DNA from: Oceanobacillus sp. J11TS1
GTDB taxonomy: Bacteria; Bacillota; Bacilli; Bacillales; Amphibacillaceae
Assembly (NCBI RefSeq): GCF_018333215.1
Contig: NZ_BORO01000001.1
Span: 124,001-188,000 of the forward strand
Reading direction: 5' to 3'
Length of the DNA stretch: 64,000 nucleotides
The notes beneath the pieces were generated by a model, which did not search any database, was not told the origin of the DNA, and worked only from the letters and a program-made list of their open reading frames with translations. This document shows, in pieces, positions 54,675 to 63,681 of this stretch; position 1 is the first letter of the stretch; each line of letters begins with the position of its first letter. A program made the translations under genes and the position numbers.

Positions 54675-55475
54675 TTGAAAAAACCAGGTAGCAAAAAGAA
54701 ACAGATGGACGACGATTTAATGGAAGACCTCGATGAGGAAGAAATGTATAACCTTGTTATGAAAGCTAAAATAGAGGCATTGGAAAAAGCACGTATGAAG
54801 GAAGCGGAGCCAAAACGCCGCTTACCAAAAGTTCTGGCAATCTTGATAGCTTTTCTGATGACATTTTATATCATTTCTATGTTTCCAAAGGTGATTTCAA
54901 TTCCTGCTATCGATTTCCTTCAAGTGTCTAGTCGTCTATCGCAAGATGAACAAATAGCAGCGAATAAAGAAGCAGTGGTTGTTATAGAAACAAATGGCAG
55001 TAAAGGAACGGGATTTGCTATTTCTGAAGATGGAAGCCTGTTAACGAATTATCATGTCATTGAAGGCTATCAAAGTGTTACAGTTGCGTTCCTGGAAGCT
55101 GGTTTATTTGAAGGAGAAGTAGTGGAAGAATATCCTGAGATTGATTTAGCAGTGGTTAAAGTTATTGGAGAGAATCTGCCTGATCTTACTTTAGATGAAA
55201 ACGCACCAGTCGAACAAGGGGATGACATTCGATTTATAGGTAATCCATTATTTTTTAATGGAATAGCAAATGAAGGTACGGTGATAGGTCCTTTGCAGTT
55301 ATCCAGCTGGGACAGGGAAGTTATGATGATCGAAGCTCCTGTATATCGTGGGAATAGCGGCAGTCCTGTAATGAATGAAGAAGGGAATGTGATAGGTGTT
55401 ATTTTCGCAACCCTGAATCATGATGAAGAAGGCCGTGTCGGTTTATATGTTCCAATAAGTTATTTTAAAGAATAG
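54675..55475 (+). CDS. Membrane-tethered trypsin-like serine protease (S1C-like, no PDZ)
   Basis: A 266-residue protein. A highly charged cytoplasmic tail (about 1-50, Asp/Glu-rich then basic) precedes one membrane helix (about 51-72); the protease domain is outside the cytoplasm. The triad is complete: His127 in TNYHVIEG, Asp157 in EIDLAVVK, Ser228 in RGNSGSPV. It resembles HtrA-type proteases but ends right after the catalytic domain, with no PDZ domain. It could be a quality-control or site-specific protease. Start TTG 54675 after GAGAGGGGGC. The PRC-barrel gene follows 62 bp later. Confidence 0.88.
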   Translation: MKKPGSKKKQMDDDLMEDLDEEEMYNLVMKAKIEALEKARMKEAEPKRRLPKVLAILIAFLMTFYIISMFPKVISIPAIDFLQVSSRLSQDEQIAANKEAVVVIETNGSKGTGFAISEDGSLLTNYHVIEGYQSVTVAFLEAGLFEGEVVEEYPEIDLAVVKVIGENLPDLTLDENAPVEQGDDIRFIGNPLFFNGIANEGTVIGPLQLSSWDREVMMIEAPVYRGNSGSPVMNEEGNVIGVIFATLNHDEEGRVGLYVPISYFKE

Positions 55476-55537
55476 GATTTGTTTAACTTCTTGATAAAAG
55501 GGAATTTAACAATAAAACCTTTTACGGAGGTGTTTTC

Positions 55538-56269
55538 ATGTTTCTAAGTTCTACATTAACAAATTTAAATATTTATGCACTGGATGGAGAAATTGGAAAA
55601 ATAAAAGATTTATACTTTAATGATGAATGGCAATTACGCTTTATTATTGTCGATACAAGAAAATGGCTGCCAAGTAAGAAAGTTCTTTTACCTTTTCATG
55701 TAAAACAAGAAATTAATATGAATGAAGGCTACATGAAGGTGGATAGGGATAAGGAAACGATTCGAGAAAGCCCCAAAGTTCCAGAAAATGATAATTTAAT
55801 TTCTTCCTATCAAGAGGCGGTTGTAGACTATTTTGGATGGAATAGTTATAAAGAAAATGCTGTTTTAGACTCAGATCATGGTCCAATGAAAACAAGTGAA
55901 AATGATGCAGCAAATCAAAGCGTTGTACCGCCTGAACCTGATTTAGAAGCACCTGAAAAACAAATGGATAATCTTAGGAGTATAGACGAATTTATAACGT
56001 TTAGAGTACACGCTAAGGATGGGAAAATTGGTACGATAGATAATGTTATCTTAACGGAAGGTGGAAAAATACAATATCTTGTTGTCAACAGCAATGAGAG
56101 TTATGTAGAGAATAATTTGTATCTTTATCGGACGGACCAAGTAACTTCAGTAGATTGGTTTGAGAAAGATGTATATATAGACGATTCAGTGGAAGGATTT
56201 GAACAGGCAACGCCATTTAAGAACGAAGAGGAAGTATTTTATCACTTAAATCAAGCTAAAGTTGATTAG
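55538..56269 (+). CDS. PRC-barrel domain protein
   Basis: A 243-residue soluble protein with two PRC-barrel modules: one at about 1-75 (LNIYALDGEIGKIKDLYFNDEWQLRFIIVDTRKWLPSKKVLLP) and one at about 150-225 (ITFRVHAKDGKIGTIDNVILTEGGKIQYLVVNS). They are joined by a region containing SYQEAVVDYFGWNSYKE. PRC barrels occur in RNA-processing and photosynthetic proteins and in many uncharacterised stress proteins. Its task here is unknown. The ribosome site ACGGAGGTG is strong, and a terminator follows. Confidence 0.85.
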   Translation: MFLSSTLTNLNIYALDGEIGKIKDLYFNDEWQLRFIIVDTRKWLPSKKVLLPFHVKQEINMNEGYMKVDRDKETIRESPKVPENDNLISSYQEAVVDYFGWNSYKENAVLDSDHGPMKTSENDAANQSVVPPEPDLEAPEKQMDNLRSIDEFITFRVHAKDGKIGTIDNVILTEGGKIQYLVVNSNESYVENNLYLYRTDQVTSVDWFEKDVYIDDSVEGFEQATPFKNEEEVFYHLNQAKVD

Positions 56270-56296
56270 TGCGCAAAAATAAATATACCAAATAAA

Positions 56297-56345
56297 GGCA
56301 TTTTATCGCTTATCAGGCAAAGATAAGCGGAAAATGCTTTTTTTG
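56297..56345 (+). terminator. Terminator of the PRC-barrel gene
   Basis: GCATTTTATCGCTTATC pairs with GATAAGCGGAAAATGC before a run of T. Confidence 0.88.
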
Positions 56346-56724
56346 TTAATGCTGTGTTTATGGGGTTTTTGGCTTAGGAGAATAAAAATCTAATTATGTG
56401 ACCTCCAATCTGTCTATGAGTTAAGAACTATTCTTAAATTTAGTTTACAAAGTTGTCGATTTTCGTCATATTAATTTAAATGAAATGTTATTCGTTTGTG
56501 AAGTAACTGTTTTAAAGATAGGGTAGTATTGGTGGTATAGCATGGAAAAGCATGCATATATACTACCAATACGCTAACCAATAATATAAATAAAATGAAA
56601 GACAAAAATGGTGATTATTAGATATGAATACAATGAACAGAAAAAAACATGATATAAATATAGATTCAAAACCCGAAAAAATAATAACAAATTCGAATTA
56701 TATAGCCGTAGGGGGTCTCCAAAA
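56346..56724. other. Leader region of sigI with hairpin and possible upstream frame
   Basis: The stretch holds a 14-bp stem (56526-56539 with 56559-56572, one G-U) extended by CATG/CATG near the loop and not followed by T, so not a terminator. A 34-residue frame (ATG 56624, MNTMNRKKHDINIDSKPEKI and onward) has a weak ribosome site; its stop overlaps the sigI ATG as ATGA, which would couple translation if it is used. The rest is A/T-rich with no further signal. Confidence 0.5.
56671..56697 (+). promoter_or_regulatory. Candidate SigI-dependent autoregulatory promoter
   Basis: ACCC (56671-56674) followed by an A-rich stretch and CGAA (56694-56697) resembles SigI promoters, with ACCC-type -35 and CGAA -10. 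The spacing was not checked against known sites. Confidence 0.35.
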
Positions 56725-57468
56725 ATGATGATGACGAAGCAATTAACAGATACCCCTATTGAAGAAAAAATAGAAGCAATTCAGGCAGGTGATATCGTAT
56801 TACAAAATGAACTACTACAGACTTATAAACCGTTTATCGCTAAGTGTGTTTCAGAGGTGTGCAAACGTTATATTGATCCGAAGAAGGACGATGAATTCAG
56901 TGTTGGATTAATGGCATTTAACGATGCTATTTTTTCCTATAAATCGGATAAAGGCAGTTCCTTCCTATCTTTTGCAAAGCTTGTTGTAAAAAGAAAAGTA
57001 ATTGATTACATCCGCTACCAACAAAAGCGTCTCCCCCTGTTGTCTTTAGATGAGATGAATGAGGAAGAACAGATGGAAAACCCTCTTGTTATTGCTGCTG
57101 CAAAGGAAAAGCATCAAACGGAAGCAGAGAACGTCCAAAGGAAGGAAGAAATTATTTTATTTAGGGAGAAGTTAAAGACCTATCGACTTACACTGGAAGA
57201 ATTGACGAAGGTATCACCTAAACATAGAGATGCTAGAGAGTCCGCCATAAGAGTAGCTTACATCTTATATCAGGATACGCAGTTAAGTGAATATGTCTAT
57301 CGCAAAAAGAAGCTGCCAATTAAAAAATTATTAAAGAAAGTAGAAGTAAGCAAAAAAACATTAGAACGGAATCGGAAGTTTATTATAGCTATTTTTATTG
57401 TTTTGAGTAACGAATATGTTTATCTTAAGGATTACCTTAAGGACTACCTCAAGGATGTGAAGGAATGA
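56725..57468 (+). CDS. sigI: RNA polymerase sigma-I factor
   Basis: A 247-residue sigma-70-like factor of the SigI class. Region 2 is visible in FIAKCVSEVCKRYIDPKKDDEFSVGLMAFNDAIFSYKSDKGSSFLSFAKLVVKRKVIDYIRYQQ (about 32-100). The C-terminal domain (about 140-247) has a SigI-specific helix-turn-helix, LPIKKLLKKVEVSKKTLERNRKFIIAIFIVLSNEYVYLKDYL. It directs heat-shock or cell-wall/polysaccharide genes depending on species. The start (ATG ATG ATG) follows GGGGG. It is co-translated with rsgI (4-bp overlap), which should hold it inactive at the membrane. Confidence 0.93.
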   Translation: MMMTKQLTDTPIEEKIEAIQAGDIVLQNELLQTYKPFIAKCVSEVCKRYIDPKKDDEFSVGLMAFNDAIFSYKSDKGSSFLSFAKLVVKRKVIDYIRYQQKRLPLLSLDEMNEEEQMENPLVIAAAKEKHQTEAENVQRKEEIILFREKLKTYRLTLEELTKVSPKHRDARESAIRVAYILYQDTQLSEYVYRKKKLPIKKLLKKVEVSKKTLERNRKFIIAIFIVLSNEYVYLKDYLKDYLKDVKE

Positions 57469-58712
57469 AAAAAGGAATTGTGATGGAAATCCATCGCAAA
57501 TATGCCATTTTACTTTCTAAAAATGGTGGTTTTGAGAAGGGAATTATTTTAACAGAGAAAGCAGAAGTAGGCGATGAAGTTATATTCCGGCCGATGTATA
57601 AAACCTCGATTTTAGATAAATATTGGGCAAAGTTTCACATATCCATAAGAATATCGGCAATGGTTGTCTTGATCCTGCTGCTAGTGGGCTATCCTCTGAT
57701 TAAAGCATGGAATGATAGTGAAATACACGCCTACGTGGCTATTGATATAGATCCTAGTATTGAACTGGAAGTCAACGACGATTTAATCGTAACAAATGTC
57801 AGTGCACTAAATGAATCTGCAGACCAATTGATAGAAGAGGTAGAAGAACTCGAGCATGAGCCTGTCAATCGTGTTTTAGCCAATATTGTCGATGAGAGTG
57901 AAAACCAAGGTTTTGCAGATCATAAAACAATGCTGTTAGGAATTAGTTCTGAGGATAAAGAAAACACAGAGGAACTCCATTCGGAAATCACCCCATACAT
58001 AGAGTCACTCCCGGATTGGAATGTTTCTACTTTGGTTATTCCAGAGGAAATCCATGAACTTGCCCAAAATCAAAATAAATCAATGAATGAAATGATGGCT
58101 CTTGAATTAGCAAACAGGGATGTAGAACAAGTGGATTCCACTAAGACAGACTCAGAAGATTGCGCTATTATTGATTTTTTTTATGGACAAGATAAGTCTG
58201 GCTCGGAGATAGATGATTCTACTGATGAAAAAGAAAAAATCCCGTTTAAACAACAAGAAAATAATGAGAATAGAGATGGTAAGCTGAACGTAGAGGAAGA
58301 GAACGCACAAGATCAACAAACGGATACAATTCAAGAAGAATCAGATATCAATCTGCAGCAGGATCAGCCTATAAAAGATGATAAGCCCAAGTTGGCCCAA
58401 GGGTTAGATAAGCCATTAGAATCGGAAATGCCTAAAGATATAGAAAGTGTTCAGCAAATAGAAGCGGGTGAATCTGAATTTGAAGAGAAAACGGAAGATC
58501 CGTTTAAGGATAATGGCACACCTGATACCGGCAAAGAATTAGAAAATATAGATACCCTGCAAGACCATTATAAGACAGAGCCTTCCCTGCAAATAGAAAC
58601 AGAAGAGCTGGAGGAAAGTGGTTTCAATTTGAACTCAAAAGAACTTGCTCAAGATCAAGAAATGGAAGATGTAGAACAGGTAACTGAAATAGACGTCAAG
58701 GTCTTGGTGTAA
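57465..58712 (+). CDS. rsgI: Anti-sigma-I factor RsgI
   Basis: A 415-residue single-pass membrane protein. The N-terminal RsgI_N anti-sigma domain (about 1-55, GIVMEIHRKYAILLSKNGGFEKGIIL ... GDEVIF) binds SigI in the cytoplasm. One helix spans about 62-80. Outside, the conserved domain YVAIDIDPSIELEVNDDLIVTNVSALN (about 88-200), now known in this family for autocleavage and signalling, is followed by a long, very acidic Glu/Asp/Gln-rich tail (about 230-415) with no recognised fold. No carbohydrate-binding module is present, unlike clostridial RsgIs. It should release SigI on an extracellular signal. Confidence 0.92.
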   Translation: MKKGIVMEIHRKYAILLSKNGGFEKGIILTEKAEVGDEVIFRPMYKTSILDKYWAKFHISIRISAMVVLILLLVGYPLIKAWNDSEIHAYVAIDIDPSIELEVNDDLIVTNVSALNESADQLIEEVEELEHEPVNRVLANIVDESENQGFADHKTMLLGISSEDKENTEELHSEITPYIESLPDWNVSTLVIPEEIHELAQNQNKSMNEMMALELANRDVEQVDSTKTDSEDCAIIDFFYGQDKSGSEIDDSTDEKEKIPFKQQENNENRDGKLNVEEENAQDQQTDTIQEESDINLQQDQPIKDDKPKLAQGLDKPLESEMPKDIESVQQIEAGESEFEEKTEDPFKDNGTPDTGKELENIDTLQDHYKTEPSLQIETEELEESGFNLNSKELAQDQEMEDVEQVTEIDVKVLV

Positions 58713-58811
58713 AGGAAAAGTTGCGTCGTTAAAAACCCATGGCAAATGCCGGTAAAGATGGCGAACGGTTCCATGGTCCATAACTTCGGCTTGGTTCTGT
58801 TTGAGGATTTT

Positions 58812-58856
58812 TAGAAAAAAGCAGATACAAGCCGGTTTATGACTGGCATCTGCTTC
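58812..58856 (-). terminator. Terminator of the yhdB-like gene
   Basis: AAGCAGATGCCAG pairs with CGGCTTGTATCTGCTTTTTT with a bulge; the T-run is on the minus strand. rsgI may also end near here. Confidence 0.7.
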
Positions 58857-58870
58857 TCTTACAGGTTTTA

Positions 58871-59116
58871 TTATTCCATATCATACATCCATGGACTGCT
58901 GATTTGAAGGGCATGTTCTAAATAATAAAGTAGCATATCGTGGGATTGGTTCACGTTTTTTTGACTTAAGGAATGATGATAATCGTGAAGGAATCGCTCA
59001 ATTTTTTTAGCGAGTAAATCATCGTCTGTTCGTGACATTAATAAAAATAAATTATCCCACTGACCCCAAATGGTGTAATATAGTGCTTTGTCGTAGTCAG
59101 GTATCTCGGGTATCAA
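58871..59116 (-). CDS. YhdB-like small protein
   Basis: An 81-residue acidic/aromatic protein: DYDKALYYTIWGQWDNLFLLMSRTDDDLLAKKIERFLHDYHHSLS near the N-terminus. This resembles B. subtilis YhdB as I remember it (Tyr-rich opening, W..L..LM.RT.D.L..KKIE.FLH.YH). Function is unknown in the family. No signal or membrane segment is present. The ribosome site AAGGGAGTG on the minus strand supports the start. It is convergent with rsgI and divergent from the YhcN-type gene. Confidence 0.68.
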   Translation of the reverse strand: MIPEIPDYDKALYYTIWGQWDNLFLLMSRTDDDLLAKKIERFLHDYHHSLSQKNVNQSHDMLLYYLEHALQISSPWMYDME

Positions 59117-59254
59117 AATTTTTCACTCCCTTACGAAAGAAGGAATTTTAAATTGTGTTGAGGTAAGGTGCCTCGTTTATATCTTCTCCATTGTTCATGA
59201 AAAACTCTCTCTTACTTTCATGGTGTGTTTTCCATAAATTAACGCATTCTTTTT

Positions 59255-59284
59255 GCATATTTCCTTACCTGATTATCCATAATA
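59255..59284 (+). promoter_or_regulatory. SigG-like (forespore) promoter of the YhcN-type gene
   Basis: GCATA (59255-59259), exactly 18 bp, CATAATA (59278-59284), matching the SigG consensus GMATR-N18-CATNHTA. Confidence 0.55.
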
Positions 59285-59311
59285 AAGGCAAATAGGTAAG
59301 GAGGAATGAAA

Positions 59312-59905
59312 ATGAAATTACGTTTATTTACGGTTTTAACCGTGCTAATGATGGTCTTAGTAGCTTGTCAAAATACGGATAATGATGGAGATACAAATCC
59401 AGATAATTCGAATGGAAATGTAGAGCCGACACGATATGAAGGTAATAATAATAACACCAGTGATAATTTAGGAAACCGTGACCGTGACTATATGATGAAT
59501 CGGGAAGCGGATCGTGGTGGTGAACATAACCGTGATATGGATTACAATGTATCTAAAGAAGCTGCTGAAAAGATTACAAATGAGATGGACAATATTGATA
59601 ATGCGTACGTGTTAACTACGGATAATAATGCCTATGTAGGAGCAAATTTGGATATTGAAAACGATAGAAATAATAACAACAATAACGATAGCAGTATGGA
59701 GGTTACGGATGATATAAAGAATCAAATCGCTGATATTGTGCGTTCCGTCGACCCTTCAATTGATAACGTGTATGTCACATCTAATCCAGATTTTCTGGAC
59801 CTAGCAGACAATTATGTGAATGATATGGATAATGGCCGTCCAGTGGAAGGCTTCTTTGACCAAATTGGCGGTATGATTGACCGTGTCTTCCCAGATAGAG
59901 AATAG
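59312..59905 (+). CDS. YhcN/YlaJ family sporulation lipoprotein
   Basis: A 197-residue lipoprotein precursor starting at ATG 59312, 7 bp after GGAGG. The signal peptide ends in the lipobox LVAC (Cys19). An Asn/Asp/Arg-rich low-complexity spacer follows (about 22-75). The YhcN/YlaJ domain spans about 75-185: KITNEMDNIDNAYVLTTDNNAYVGANLD ... IKNQIADIVRSVDPSIDNVYVTSNPDFLD. In B. subtilis YhcN is a forespore-made spore protein, and the SigG-like promoter here agrees with that. It likely sits in the inner spore membrane; a germination role is possible. Confidence 0.9.
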   Translation: MKLRLFTVLTVLMMVLVACQNTDNDGDTNPDNSNGNVEPTRYEGNNNNTSDNLGNRDRDYMMNREADRGGEHNRDMDYNVSKEAAEKITNEMDNIDNAYVLTTDNNAYVGANLDIENDRNNNNNNDSSMEVTDDIKNQIADIVRSVDPSIDNVYVTSNPDFLDLADNYVNDMDNGRPVEGFFDQIGGMIDRVFPDRE

Positions 59906-59963
59906 TATCGGGCATATTTCGCTTATTTAATGTAACGAACGAGTTCTCTTCAAAATATTTTAG

Positions 59964-60011
59964 GATAAAAATCCAATTCTCTTACTTTATAGAAGGGGTT
60001 GGATTTTTATC
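59964..60011 (+). terminator. Terminator of the YhcN-type gene
   Basis: ATAAAAATCCAA pairs with TTGGATTTTTAT. Confidence 0.8.
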
Positions 60012-60097
60012 TTTGGCAACTTCTTTTAAAGGAGTAGGTTTCCGAATATTTGTGAATCCCTTTAACTATCTAACGGGTAGGCCGGAAATCTCTGTGC

Positions 60098-60126
60098 TTT
60101 AACTACTTGCATTTTTCATGTATGAT
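60098..60126 (+). promoter_or_regulatory. Promoter of the M20 peptidase gene
   Basis: TTTAAC (60098-60103), 17 bp, TATGAT (60121-60126). This implies a leader of about 165 nt in which I see no known riboswitch. Confidence 0.45.
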
Positions 60127-60300
60127 TAGAACAGATACAGTGCCAAAAATAGGGGCTCATCCATACATTTATCACCTCAAACTTTGCGGAAAATTACCAC
60201 GTGGATTCCTGTGGAAAACGTAAGGCTCTTCGGAGGCAATGTCACTATCGTCGTTTTCGTTACAACAATGTCTAGTTTAAAATTAGGGAGGAAAAGTGTA

Positions 60301-61662
60301 ATGAGTGAAAAAGCAATTGCTTATCTTAAAGAAAATCAAGAACTGTTATTGCAAAAACTATATGATTTTTTAGCTATTCCAAGTGTGAGTACAGATCCTG
60401 CCCACAAAGAGGATATACATCGCGCTGCGGAATTTTTAGTTACATACTTGAATGATATCGGATTTAAAGGTGCAGAAAAAATAGAGACAAAAGGCCATCC
60501 GCTTGTTTATGCGGAATATATGGAAGCGGGTCCGGAAGCACCAACCGTTTTACTCTACGGGCATTATGATGTTCAGCCAGTTGATCCAATTGATTTATGG
60601 GATAGTAAACCATTCCAGGCAGAAGTGCGTGATGGAAGAATTTACGCTCGTGGATCCAGTGACGATAAAGGTCAAACATTTATGCATCTTGCTGTATTTG
60701 AAGCATTTTTAAAAACAGAAGGAAAATTGCCAATGAATGTAAAGGTTTGTATTGAAGGAGAAGAAGAGATTGGAAGTGAAAATCTTTATGAGCTTCTTCA
60801 AGAAAAGAAAAATACATTTCAAGCAGATTTTGCGGTTATTTCTGATTCTGGTATGGCGGAGAAAAATCAACCAACAATTTTATATGGCTTAAAAGGATTT
60901 ACAGGGATTGAAATCACCTTAACAGGGCCAGATCATGATCTTCACTCAGGTATGTACGGAGGTGCAGTTCGAAATCCACTGATGGCGATGAGTCATCTGC
61001 TTGCGTCCATGAAAGATGAAAATGAAGTGATTACTGTAGATGGTTTTTATGATGGGGTAGAGGATTTAACTTCACCAGAAAGAGAATTAATGGAAAAAGC
61101 ACCAGGCGAAGATTTCGTAAAAGCAACAAATATACCAGAAACTGTATCCGAAAAAGGTTATACAGCGAAAGAACATACAATGGGCAGACCTACATTAGAA
61201 GTGAATGGTTTATTTGGAGGATACCAAGGAGAAGGTACGAAGACAATTATTCCTTCTACTGCAACCGCTAAAATTACTTGTCGTCTTGTTCCTGGTCAAG
61301 ACCCGCAAGATGTGCAAGAGAAATTAGTCAATCACGTCCATAAACATGTCCCATCAGGTGTTCACGTACATGTTGAAAAAGAAAAGCTCTCAGCGAAAGC
61401 TTATAAAGTAGAGCCAGACCACCCGTTAATCAAAAAAGCAGCGAAAAGCTACACAAAAGCGTTTGGAAAAGAAACAGTTTTCCTAAGAATGGGAGGGTCT
61501 ATTCCTGTTGTGGAATGGTTAGAGGCCACTTACCAATACCCAATTGTACTTTTAGGTTTTGGTACACCAGAGGATCGCTTACATTCACCTAATGAAAGCT
61601 TTCCATTAGACAGCTTCGAAAAAGGTATGGAAACTTTAGCTTATTATTGGAGTGAGCTATAA
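60301..61662 (+). CDS. M20 family dipeptidase
   Basis: A 453-residue cocatalytic zinc peptidase; the ATG at 60301 follows GGGAGG, whereas an upstream in-frame ATG (60184) has no ribosome site. Metal and catalytic residues: His88 and Asp90 in LLYGHYDVQPVD, bridging Asp121 in ARGSSDDKGQ, the Glu pair near 155 in CIEGEEEIGSE, and a late His in GTPEDRLHSPNES. A dimerisation lid lies in the middle (DLHSGMYGGAVRNP). It hydrolyses dipeptides or N-acyl amino acids in the cytoplasm; its closest relatives are annotated as dipeptidases of the CNDP type. Confidence 0.93.
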   Translation: MSEKAIAYLKENQELLLQKLYDFLAIPSVSTDPAHKEDIHRAAEFLVTYLNDIGFKGAEKIETKGHPLVYAEYMEAGPEAPTVLLYGHYDVQPVDPIDLWDSKPFQAEVRDGRIYARGSSDDKGQTFMHLAVFEAFLKTEGKLPMNVKVCIEGEEEIGSENLYELLQEKKNTFQADFAVISDSGMAEKNQPTILYGLKGFTGIEITLTGPDHDLHSGMYGGAVRNPLMAMSHLLASMKDENEVITVDGFYDGVEDLTSPERELMEKAPGEDFVKATNIPETVSEKGYTAKEHTMGRPTLEVNGLFGGYQGEGTKTIIPSTATAKITCRLVPGQDPQDVQEKLVNHVHKHVPSGVHVHVEKEKLSAKAYKVEPDHPLIKKAAKSYTKAFGKETVFLRMGGSIPVVEWLEATYQYPIVLLGFGTPEDRLHSPNESFPLDSFEKGMETLAYYWSEL

Positions 61663-61819
61663 GCCACTTTTAATGCGCAATCCATACTGCTCTTTGAACA
61701 TGTAGAAAAAGGAAAAACTTAGGAATCCCAAGCGTATATTAAAAAAAATGGTCATTCGCCTTCCCAATTTGAACGAAGCTGCATAAGTTAAAGTAGTTCA
61801 GATAGAGGAGGTTATACAC

Positions 61820-61963
61820 ATGGGTAGAGAAGAATGTTGTGAGGAACGTCAAAGCTTCGGCTCAGCGGGCTTTGCGTTATTAGTTGTGTTATTTATTTTG
61901 TTAATTATTATTGGGACTGCATATTCTGGCGGTCATGGCTACACGGGTGGTTACTACTGCTAA
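61820..61963 (+). CDS. YjcZ-like small sporulation/membrane protein
   Basis: A 47-residue frame with a strong ribosome site (AGAGGAGG). The helix FALLVVLFILLIIIGTAY is the hallmark of the YjcZ family, usually annotated as sporulation proteins. The N-terminal MGREECCEERQSFGSAG carries a Cys pair and the C-terminus ends in a Gly/Tyr-rich stretch with a last cysteine (GYTGGYYC), so coat cross-linking is conceivable. Genes this short are easily missed. Confidence 0.8.
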   Translation: MGREECCEERQSFGSAGFALLVVLFILLIIIGTAYSGGHGYTGGYYC

Positions 61964-61975
61964 TCTGTTATAAAA

Positions 61976-62020
61976 AACAAAAGCTTACTTGGTTGTGAAG
62001 CCGAGTAAGCTTTTGCTTTG
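61976..62020. terminator. Bidirectional terminator, yjcZ-like and ABC exporter genes
   Basis: CAAAAGCTTACTTGG pairs with CCGAGTAAGCTTTTG (one G-U pair), T-rich on both sides. Confidence 0.88.
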
Positions 62021-62037
62021 TTATACATGCTTATCTT

Positions 62038-63681
62038 TTATCCCGTTTCAATATTCTGCAAGGTTGTTAATTTTATTTTTTTACTTAGGTAGCCCTGTAC
62101 GATACAAGTTAAAATAAGCATGATTGATCCTAAAATAAGAACTGTTGGATAAAAACTGGTAATATTTGCTTTCCAAATGATGATAGTTAGGATTCCAAAA
62201 ATAGCTGTTTGCGCAAGCGAAAGGAGAAAGAGAATATATCTTCCTTTAAATAACTCCTGTTCATCTGTCCAATGGAGTTTGGGATGATAGAGATCTATCA
62301 TAAAATTAATCATGGTGGATAACCAATTATACACCAATGCAATACAAATCCAGCTGACTAATATATGCCAAGGAATATGGATATAAACTCCGACTGCAAC
62401 CATGATGATAAAAGGAATAATGGTAATTGCATAAGCGACAAACAACTTCGCGTAAATGATACTTTTAAGCGGAATAGGTAAAAATAAATTCAGCTTCTGA
62501 CTGGCTCCATCTCTTGAAATAGCAGTAGATGCAGTAACATTCCCGCTTAACATAACAATGGACAGCATAAACAGGATCAGCAACAGCTTCTTATCTGAAG
62601 TGGTCTGTGTAAGGGTAGATAACCCTTCTGAAGTATCCAAAAATAAAATAATGGTTAAGAATATAGGAAAAAAGAATGTCTGTACCACACATTGCATTAG
62701 AAAAACAGGAGTGCGAAGGATAATCTTTATTTCTTTCCGTATATATGTTTTGCGAATGGCGCGCTGCTTTGTTAATTTACTGGACGCTTTATCGGATAAC
62801 GTTCCCATGCTTCCGGAACTCATTCCTCTAACGCCTTTAAGGTAAAAACGCTGACCAGCTACTACAAAAAGGAATACACTAATGGCAAAGATACCAATAA
62901 CACTGATAAGAAATAAGAAGCCGAACCAGCTGCCAGCAAAGTGAAGACTGCTTGCGCCAAAATATGCTGGTGGATAAATCACTGTCACCATACGCAGTAA
63001 GCCTTCTTGTTCTTGCATGTAGGTAGTTAACATGTCGACTAAAGCCGCTTCATCCATGTTCAAACGCACTATCACGTTAATGAAAATAATAAATAGTAAG
63101 GAACCTATCCCCATAAAGATTTTGGAACGATCTTTATTTTTCGCGATATTTACATAACGCATTATAAACATAAGAATCATTGCAGCCACGGCAAATGGAA
63201 TAGCGGGAAAAATGATAAATAAAATGAAACCATAGATATAAAATAATAATGGTGCGTTACTTATGCTTCCATAAATAAATAAAAAGGGAAGAAAGAGTAA
63301 AGCAGACAATAAATAATTATAAATTAATGGATTCGCAGCTTTTCCAATAAGTAATTGATATGGATGTAACGGTAATGGAATGTAGGCTGTAATATCATCT
63401 GAAAAATAAAATGCTGATAGAATCATAACAATAGAAAGGATGAAAATTACTGCTGCGAGAACGAGAAGCACGAAACCAAGCAGTAAGCTTTCCTGGTTTA
63501 CTTCCGCTAGAAAATGATAGGCAGCCGCAATGATGGAACTTATCCCATTAAGGAGTATCATAAAAAATGGGACTAACATAACGGCAAGAAAGATATATAT
63601 CCATGCATTGCTGTGCTTTCCCGCAGAGGTATATTGCATTTTTAACATAGTCCATGTAACAGTCCATGTATTACGCATCAT
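62038..63681 (-). CDS. ABC exporter permease (large, ABC_tran_2-like)
   Basis: A 547-residue integral membrane protein with about 12 hydrophobic segments in two halves separated by a basic linker ([41 protein letters not shown], about 285-330). The segment [24 protein letters not shown] and its counterpart [26 protein letters not shown] are repeated features seen in this exporter family. The start overlaps the stop of the ATPase gene by 11 bp, so the two form one transporter. Substrate unknown; bacteriocin/peptide or immunity functions occur in relatives such as SkfF and YthQ. Confidence 0.85.
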   Translation of the reverse strand: MMRNTWTVTWTMLKMQYTSAGKHSNAWIYIFLAVMLVPFFMILLNGISSIIAAAYHFLAEVNQESLLLGFVLLVLAAVIFILSIVMILSAFYFSDDITAYIPLPLHPYQLLIGKAANPLIYNYLLSALLFLPFLFIYGSISNAPLLFYIYGFILFIIFPAIPFAVAAMILMFIMRYVNIAKNKDRSKIFMGIGSLLFIIFINVIVRLNMDEAALVDMLTTYMQEQEGLLRMVTVIYPPAYFGASSLHFAGSWFGFLFLISVIGIFAISVFLFVVAGQRFYLKGVRGMSSGSMGTLSDKASSKLTKQRAIRKTYIRKEIKIILRTPVFLMQCVVQTFFFPIFLTIILFLDTSEGLSTLTQTTSDKKLLLILFMLSIVMLSGNVTASTAISRDGASQKLNLFLPIPLKSIIYAKLFVAYAITIIPFIIMVAVGVYIHIPWHILVSWICIALVYNWLSTMINFMIDLYHPKLHWTDEQELFKGRYILFLLSLAQTAIFGILTIIIWKANITSFYPTVLILGSIMLILTCIVQGYLSKKIKLTTLQNIETG

